Part shown: piece after piece, positions 62,830 to 64,000 of the stretch
How the letters are laid out: each line of letters starts with the position of its first letter
Position numbering within the stretch: position 1 is the stretch's first letter
Assembly (NCBI RefSeq): GCF_018274385.1
Contig: NZ_JAAFYZ010000002.1
Coordinates: 62,001 to 126,000 of the forward strand
Length of the DNA: 64,000 nt
Direction: 5' to 3'
DNA from: Catenulispora pinistramenti
GTDB lineage: Bacteria; Actinomycetota; Actinomycetes; Streptomycetales; Catenulisporaceae
The notes under the pieces: model-generated
The model's input: only the letters and a program-made list of their open reading frames with translations
Told to the model about the DNA's origin: nothing
Databases searched by the model: none
Position numbers and translations under genes: made by a program

Positions 62830-64000
62830 ATGAGCCGAGTAGCTCCAGGCGCCGGGAGTTCCGGCCGCCCGACCGAGTGGTGGCCGCTTGGGCTGGACGC
62901 CGATCCTGTCCCCCAAGACAGCTCGGGTCTGCAAACTATGGCGTATCGCTACCACTCCTTCGCCAATGACGCCGATCAGTCATGGCGCGGGGCCGTGAGC
63001 CTGATCAACGACCCAGCGATCACCACGTGGATGGGTAAATCCGGAGAGGCCTTCCGCGCAGCGGCCGGGCCCTTCCCCGGCATGCTCGACGGTGCCGCGA
63101 AGGCATATCGGGAGGTCGGGGACGCATTCGCGACCTTCAGCGGCAAGATTGCCGATATCCAGAGTCAGATCGATCTGCTCGCCACAGCCTCGCTCTACGA
63201 TGCAGAGGAGATGGAGGTGGACACCGGGTTGTCCCAAGACGCAGTCCGGACCCTGGTGACGATTCCCTACAGGCCCGAGCTTGAGACGCGTCTGGACGAC
63301 TACGCCGGCAGCAGCACCTTGGGCCACGACGCCTACAAGGCGAACTACGACAAGATCGCGCAGAGCTGGCTGGCGATCGGAAGCCGACGCGGGGACTTGG
63401 TAAACCTGCTCAGCGAGCTTCGCGACGCAAAACGTATCTGGATGAACGCCATCGAGAGCGCAACCGACAGCGCACACGGCATCACCGCACAACTCGGTGC
63501 CAGCGGCCAAAGCTCCGGCGACTTCAACGAACGGTTCGCGGCCTTCGGGGGCAACGCCGCCGACCTCGTCCTCGCTCCGCAAGCCGTGGTCGACCTCGAT
63601 GTCGCCGAACTCCCGCTACCCGGAGCCGACCCGAGTGAGATCGCCTCGTGGTGGACGTCGCTATCCCAGGCTGAACGTGACAAGTTGCTGAGTGAGCATC
63701 CAGACATCATCGGATCCCTGGACGGCATCCCCTGTGTGGATCGGGACAAGGCGAACCGTGCCCTACTGGACTTCGAAATCACACGCCTGCAAGCCAACGG
63801 GTCAGATCCGGCTACGCTTGCTGTACTGGTCCACTTGCGCAATCAGTTGAATGCTACTGGTCAAGCATGGCGGACTGACAATCACACCGCCAAGGGCCAG
63901 AATCCCACCTCGTTCACGGCGCCGATGCCACCGCTTCTCCTGTTGCACTTCGATACCGCCGGCAACGGCCATCTGATAATGACCGCAGGCAACCCGGACA
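62830..64000 (+). CDS. DUF1023-type alpha/beta hydrolase, 3' truncated by the window
   Basis: The frame is open from the ATG at 62830 to the window end (390 residues shown). The N-terminus (RPTEWWPLGLDADPVPQDSS) is the T7SS-type start also seen in the Rhs pseudogene at 57611. A helical domain follows, then the family signature around residues 280-310 (LLSEHPDIIGSLDGIPC, DRDKANRALL) typical of DUF1023 secreted alpha/beta hydrolases. The catalytic Ser-His-Asp part would lie beyond the window. The downstream part of the operon is not visible. Confidence 0.8.
   Translation, partial: MSRVAPGAGSSGRPTEWWPLGLDADPVPQDSSGLQTMAYRYHSFANDADQSWRGAVSLINDPAITTWMGKSGEAFRAAAGPFPGMLDGAAKAYREVGDAFATFSGKIADIQSQIDLLATASLYDAEEMEVDTGLSQDAVRTLVTIPYRPELETRLDDYAGSSTLGHDAYKANYDKIAQSWLAIGSRRGDLVNLLSELRDAKRIWMNAIESATDSAHGITAQLGASGQSSGDFNERFAAFGGNAADLVLAPQAVVDLDVAELPLPGADPSEIASWWTSLSQAERDKLLSEHPDIIGSLDGIPCVDRDKANRALLDFEITRLQANGSDPATLAVLVHLRNQLNATGQAWRTDNHTAKGQNPTSFTAPMPPLLLLHFDTAGNGHLIMTAGNPD

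Overview
The window is high-GC DNA from a filamentous actinobacterium. Supporting signs are the strong third-position GC bias, frequent GTG starts, overlapping ATGA/GTGA gene junctions, SARP/BTAD-type regulators, actinobacterial Tad loci and a type I-E CRISPR repeat of the Streptomyces/Catenulispora style. The genus cannot be fixed from sequence alone. No rRNA or tRNA was recognised.

Region 1 (about 1-14,950) looks like an integrated conjugative element. A minus-strand operon encodes a VirB2-like pilin, a TrbL/VirB6-like channel protein, a PrgI-type membrane protein, a VirB4 ATPase, a VirD4/TraG coupling protein, a Replic_Relax-type protein and an NlpC/P60 cell-wall hydrolase. It is headed by a sigma-factor-like regulator. 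A plus-strand block follows, with a degenerate DNA methylase, a small coupled ORF and a large serine recombinase. Operator-like repeats lie at 1842-1924 and 11924-12137.

Region 2 (15,120-29,250) is a complete type I-E CRISPR-Cas locus: cas8e-cse2-cas7e-cas5e-cas6e-cas1-cas2 on minus, divergent cas3 on plus, then a leader and an array of about 75 repeat units. The leader-proximal 21 repeats are identical; the distal third is heavily decayed and carries internal segmental duplications. A phage-type tyrosine recombinase (29,426-30,682) sits at the decayed end.

Region 3 (31,257-56,905) holds two complete, paralogous Tad/Flp pilus operons in tail-to-tail orientation. Locus A is on plus (31,257-41,660) and locus B on minus (45,092-56,905). 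Both have the order lipoprotein, PKD-like secreted protein, SAF/CpaB, CpaE, TadA, TadB, TadC, Flp-like pilin, TadE, TadE, TadG-like, and a transmembrane LysM/BTAD regulator. Only locus B has a prepilin peptidase. Between the two 3' ends lies a cassette of a WXG100-like protein, a large putative T7SS-type effector and a lipoprotein. The lipoprotein and the effector C-terminus share a repeated module, which is one of the most intriguing features of the window.

Region 4 (57,611-64,000) is a polymorphic-toxin island. It contains an internally deleted Rhs gene ending in a TreTu-like toxin domain with its adjacent immunity gene, an ADP-ribosyltransferase toxin coupled to an ADP-ribosylglycohydrolase, WXG100-like partners, and the start of a DUF1023-type alpha/beta hydrolase that runs off the window.
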